Assembly: GCA_012842745.1 (NCBI GenBank)
Contig: DUSF01000056.1
Span: 1 to 64,000, forward strand
Length of the DNA stretch: 64,000 nt
Origin: Bacillus sp. (in: firmicutes)
GTDB lineage: Bacteria; Bacillota; Bacilli; Bacillales; Bacillaceae_J
Direction: 5' to 3'
How positions within the stretch are numbered: the first letter of the stretch is position 1; the number at the start of each line of letters is the position of its first letter. Position numbers and translations under genes: made by a program. Under the pieces are notes generated by a model. It searched no databases. It saw only the letters and a list, made by a program, of their open reading frames with translations, and had not been told where the DNA came from. This document shows positions 59,301 through 64,000 of the stretch, piece after piece.

Positions 59301-59545
59301 TCAGAAGACCATAATTTACTTGATGTGATTAGGAACGGCGAAGCACAATTTGTCATCAATACATTGACAAAGGGCAAACAGCCTGCCCGTGATGGTTTCA
59401 GAATCCGCCGCGAGTCCGTTGAAAATGGTGTTGCTTGTTTAACATCATTAGATACAGCTACTGCTATTTTACGAGTATTAGAATCAATGACATTTGCAAC
59501 AGATGAAATGCCGAAGTTTGAAAAAGCAAAGGTGGTTGTAACACA

Positions 59546-59549
<4 letters not shown>
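56337..59549 (+). CDS. pyrAB: Carbamoyl-phosphate synthase large subunit
   Basis: A 1070-residue protein, full length. It has two ATP-grasp halves (about 1-400 and 550-930), with [18 protein letters not shown] in the first and [18 protein letters not shown] in the second, and a C-terminal MGS-like allosteric domain (about 935-1070: [14 protein letters not shown]). It joins bicarbonate, ammonia and two ATP. The start overlaps the pyrAA end, giving coupled synthesis of both subunits. Confidence 0.97.
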
Positions 59550-61945
<2,396 letters not shown>

Positions 61946-62578
61946 ATGAAACGCAAAATTGCCTCAAAATTATTAGAAATAGGTGCGGTGCATTTGAAGC
62001 CTAGTGACCCATTTACATGGTCATCAGGGATCAAATCACCGATTTATTGTGATAACCGCTTAACATTATCATACCCAGAGCTGCGTAAAGAAATCGCTAA
62101 AGGATTAGCGGTATTAATTGCAGAAGAGTTTCAGAACTGTGAAATGGTGGCTGGCACAGCAACAGCTGGCATCCCGCATGCTGCTTGGGTAAGCGACCTT
62201 CTTAATTTGCCAATGTGCTATGTCCGCTCAAAGCCAAAAGGCCATGGTCGAGGCAATCAAATTGAAGGTGCAGTCAAACCAGGCCAAAAAGTTGTTGTTG
62301 TTGAAGACTTAATTTCAACCGGCGGCAGTGTCATCACAGCAGTTGAAGCGCTACGTGAAGCTGGCTGTGAAGTACTCGGGACAGTGGCAATTTTCACGTA
62401 TGAATTGGAACGCGGCTATAAACAGTTAAACGATGCGAATATTAAAGCATATGCTTTAAGCGATTATTCTAACCTAATTGAAGTTGCTTTAGAAAAAGGT
62501 TTAGTAAGCGAAACAGAGCTTGAAAAATTAAAAGAATGGCGCAAAAATCCAGAAGATGAAAGCTGGATGGGACTGTAA
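61946..62578 (+). CDS. pyrE: Orotate phosphoribosyltransferase
   Basis: A 210-residue phosphoribosyltransferase. The PRPP loop is [18 protein letters not shown] (about 115-132), and [16 protein letters not shown] is the family's N-terminal signature. It makes OMP from orotate and PRPP. The ATG follows the pyrF stop with no gap (GGAGGGGAAG upstream). It is the last gene of the operon and a terminator follows. Confidence 0.97.
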   Translation: MKRKIASKLLEIGAVHLKPSDPFTWSSGIKSPIYCDNRLTLSYPELRKEIAKGLAVLIAEEFQNCEMVAGTATAGIPHAAWVSDLLNLPMCYVRSKPKGHGRGNQIEGAVKPGQKVVVVEDLISTGGSVITAVEALREAGCEVLGTVAIFTYELERGYKQLNDANIKAYALSDYSNLIEVALEKGLVSETELEKLKEWRKNPEDESWMGL

Positions 62579-62612
62579 AAGAATTTGCTAACAAAATAGT
62601 GCTACTAAACAA

Positions 62613-62645
62613 ATAACCCCTCAGAAATAGAGGGGTTTATATATT
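62613..62645 (+). terminator. Terminator of the pyr operon
   Basis: AACCCCTC (62615-62622) pairs with GAGGGGTT around a 7-base loop, with T and A rich flanks on both sides. It can also serve the opposite small gene. Confidence 0.85.
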
Positions 62646-62667
62646 TTGTATAAAATTAAACTTTAGT

Positions 62668-62847
62668 TTAATCGAAAAATGCAACGATTGGATCATCTTT
62701 ATGCAGACATTCGACATCATTCAAATGAACAAGAATAGTTTTGAAGGTTCCAGCTTCACGTATTTCACAAAAATTGCTTGCATAAACATGGATAATGTTA
62801 TATTCTTTTCCCCGATATAAAACTTTATCTCCAATACTAACTCGCAT
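62668..62847 (-). CDS. Small conserved-looking protein, 59 residues
   Basis: On the minus strand an ATG at 62847 follows CCGGAGGTT with about 9 bases between, and the frame runs 59 codons to TAA: MRVSIGDKVLYRGKEYNIIH, with VYASNFCEIRE and ILVHLNDVE after it. The pattern of short alternating strands (GDKVLYRGKEYNII, then FKTILVHL) is like small SH3-like beta barrels. It has one Cys and an acidic end. It is not in the B. subtilis pyr region as far as I know. The ribosome site and protein-like composition make it a likely real gene; function unknown. Confidence 0.65.
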   Translation of the reverse strand: MRVSIGDKVLYRGKEYNIIHVYASNFCEIREAGTFKTILVHLNDVECLHKDDPIVAFFD

Positions 62848-62971
62848 CTTAACATAACCTCCGGTTGTTTAATTCTATGTAATAAATTGTGAATTTTAAA
62901 ATGAAACAAATATCATGGCAACTTAAAGCGCTTTCTATTATTAACATAGCTCATTTTTTAAACAAATTACA

Positions 62972-63009
62972 ACGAGATTTTATTGCGGTTTACCGCAATG
63001 GGATTTCGG
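62972..63009. repeat. Nested palindrome, copy 1
   Basis: Inner arms ATTGCGG (62982-62988) and CCGCAAT (62993-62999) with loop TTTA; outer arm ATTTCGG (63003-63009) pairs with CGAGAT upstream (62973-62978) with a G-T pair. Each arm pair is separated by 3 bases. Confidence 0.8.
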
Positions 63010-63197
63010 AGGGAAGGAGTAGAAAAATGTAGAAGAATTCATTTAAATGGAATACTCTATTTGGTAAGTACCAATTAAGTTGTATATCAGACCAAGATTG
63101 TTTGCAATGGGGGCTAAAAAAATGGTTGATTAATAAAAAGAATAAAGAATTAAAAGTCTGTTTAACGATTAAATTGTTACAGGCTTTTAATTTTGGC

Positions 63198-63236
63198 AAC
63201 AAATGCGATTGCGGTTTCTCCGCAATCATTTTTCGG
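63198..63236. repeat. Nested palindrome, copy 2
   Basis: Inner arms ATTGCGG (63208-63214) and CCGCAAT (63220-63226) with loop TTTCT; a 3-base spacer and TTTTCGG (63230-63236) follow. The left outer arm is degraded to AACAAAT. Confidence 0.8.
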
Positions 63237-63312
63237 TGCATCTATGGGCTTTATAGCCGATTCATCCCGCATTTTACCAAAAAAATTGCAACATCAACCG
63301 AAATAAAAACTG

Positions 63313-63341
63313 TCGACATATTGTGTTGGTTAAAATAATAT
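63313..63341 (+). promoter_or_regulatory. Possible promoter upstream of comQ
   Basis: TCGACA (63313-63318), a 17-base spacer and TAATAT (63336-63341) resemble a sigma-A promoter and lie between repeat copies 2 and 3, about 240 bases before comQ. Weak evidence. Confidence 0.4.
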
Positions 63342-63463
63342 GCGGGAGAAGCGTGAAAATTGATGAAAAATATTAAAGTTGTCGCTGTAGAAGATAGTCG
63401 ATATTGGCAGAATAAACTTCATGTTGGAAATATTCTGAAGAAAACAAATGAGCAATCTAGTAT

Positions 63464-63501
63464 CCGAAATGCTATTGCGGAAAGCCGCAATCGAATTTCG
63501 G
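63464..63501. repeat. Nested palindrome, copy 3 (most complete)
   Basis: CCGAAAT - GCT - ATTGCGG - AAAG - CCGCAAT - CGA - ATTTCGG: perfect 7-base outer and inner arms with symmetric 3-base internal loops. It lies about 80 bases before the comQ start. Confidence 0.85.
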
Positions 63502-63580
63502 TGAAATTTGTCACATTATCCAGTATAATCTCAGTTAAGGAACCAAATTATAAATGTAAGTGGCAAAAAGGTGGACATTG

Positions 63581-64000
63581 ATGATAGAGTTAAAAGAAAC
63601 AATGCTGCAAATAGTGGAAAAATCTTTTTTTGATGAACAAATGAAAGAGTTGGTTACAAGCTTCATTGATTTCAAAGAGAAAGAAGGATTTCGGTTTGCT
63701 GAGTTAGTTTTATTTCATTATGAATTATTTGGTGGAAAAAGCGGTGAAATCGTACGAATTGCTGCTGGAATGGAATTATTAATACTAGCCATTGATATTT
63801 TTGATGATTTGGTTGACGAAGATAATCCCAACCCGCCATGGATGAAACAAGCATCATCAACTGCTACCCATATTGCAATGGCTCTCTTGATTGCAAGCCA
63901 AAAAGCGATTGATGAAAGTCGTTTTGATAATGCTGTTAAACAGCAAGCAAAGAAAATGTTTAATGACCATACGTTGCGTTGTATATATGGACAAGAGCAT
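63581..64000 (+). CDS. comQ: ComQ, isoprenyl transferase for the ComX pheromone (3' end beyond window)
   Basis: An open frame of 140 codons runs off the right edge from an ATG at 63581, 6 bases after AAAGGTGG. It begins MIELKETMLQIVEKSFFDEQ; FIDFKEKEGFRFAE, LFHYELFGG and IDIFDDLVDEDNPNPPWMKQ match ComQ in order and spacing, with the aspartate-rich prenyl diphosphate motif DDLVD at residues 75-79. ComQ puts an isoprenyl group on a tryptophan of pre-ComX and helps process it; comX, comP and comA normally follow and control competence. About half of the usual roughly 290 residues are visible. A distant polyprenyl synthetase is the alternative, but the ComQ-specific segments make ComQ much more likely. 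Confidence 0.85.
   Translation, partial: MIELKETMLQIVEKSFFDEQMKELVTSFIDFKEKEGFRFAELVLFHYELFGGKSGEIVRIAAGMELLILAIDIFDDLVDEDNPNPPWMKQASSTATHIAMALLIASQKAIDESRFDNAVKQQAKKMFNDHTLRCIYGQEH

Larger units (their letters stand above)
62848..63580. other. AT-rich gap of about 730 bases before comQ, with repeats but no convincing gene
   Basis: Open frames in this stretch are short, lack good ribosome sites and have a composition unlike the neighbours. The stretch holds three nested palindromes (listed separately) and a possible promoter. It marks the change from the conserved pyr operon to the comQ locus, so it may be a junction left by insertion or rearrangement. Confidence 0.6.

Noticed and set aside
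62990-63241. An 83-codon minus-strand frame in the same gap
   Set aside because: No ribosome site, no recognisable motif, ends in repeat copy 1 and includes part of copy 2.
63102-63338. A 78-codon frame in the gap before comQ
   Set aside because: TTG start without ribosome site, composition like translated noncoding DNA, and interrupted by repeat copy 2.
63360-63581. A 73-codon plus-strand frame ending one base into comQ (MKNIKVVAVEDSRYW...)
   Set aside because: No ribosome site at a fitting distance, no recognisable family, and it contains the third nested palindrome. It does not resemble DegQ, the gene before comQ in B. subtilis. It could still be real, but I cannot support it.

Overview
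This window is a chromosome segment of an AT-rich, endospore-forming Bacillaceae bacterium. The evidence is gene order and content: the ylb cluster, the division and cell-wall (dcw) cluster with spoVD and spoVE, the spoIIGA-sigE-sigG sporulation locus, the ylm/divIVA/ileS block and the pyrimidine operon follow each other almost as in Bacillus subtilis. UTG and GUG starts are frequent, Shine-Dalgarno sequences are strong, and MurE carries the DNPR motif of meso-diaminopimelate peptidoglycan. I cannot name the species. Layout: 1-16.7 kb holds a CAP-domain protein cut by the window edge, ylbB-ylbG (including ricF), a secreted protein and a stalk-domain membrane protein not found here in B. subtilis, the ylbH leader RNA with rsmD and coaD, ylbJ/K/L, tmcAL (ylbM), ylbN-rpmF (rpmF is only 57 codons), an enoyl-CoA hydratase with its own palindromic operator, gerR, ylbP, panE and a DUF3397 protein. 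16.7-38.7 kb is bshC followed by mraZ-rsmH-ftsL-pbpB-spoVD, then murE-murF-mraY-murD-spoVE, murG, murB-divIB-ylxW-ylxX-sbp and ftsA-ftsZ. It makes lipid-linked peptidoglycan precursors and the divisome and includes the sporulation variants SpoVD and SpoVE. 38.7-41.6 kb is spoIIGA-sigE-sigG with a long-spacer spoIIG-type promoter and a heavily structured sigG leader. 41.6-50.8 kb is ylmC-ylmD-ylmE-sepF-ylmG-ylmH-divIVA, a T-box with ileS, a DksA-like gene, lspA and a pseudouridine synthase. 50.8-62.6 kb is the pyr operon pyrR-P-B-C-AA-AB-K-D-F-E with two PyrR attenuators. The last 1.4 kb leaves the conserved backbone: a small minus-strand gene, about 730 bases with no convincing gene but three copies of a nested palindrome, and the start of comQ, the first gene of a ComX-type quorum-sensing locus. 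The points most worth checking are: (1) murE, essential in its relatives, is broken by an in-frame TAA at 25403-25405 that looks like a single AAA-to-TAA change, with an ATG three bases after the stop; (2) the CLGHQ glutamine of carbamoyl-phosphate synthetase small subunit has become leucine by what looks like another A-to-T change; (3) the triple nested palindrome lies directly before comQ, itself in an unusual place beside pyrE; (4) the sigG leader carries a large GC-rich structure. Most of the rest is ordinary Bacillaceae core genome. Functions are assigned from recognised families and gene order; no database search was run.
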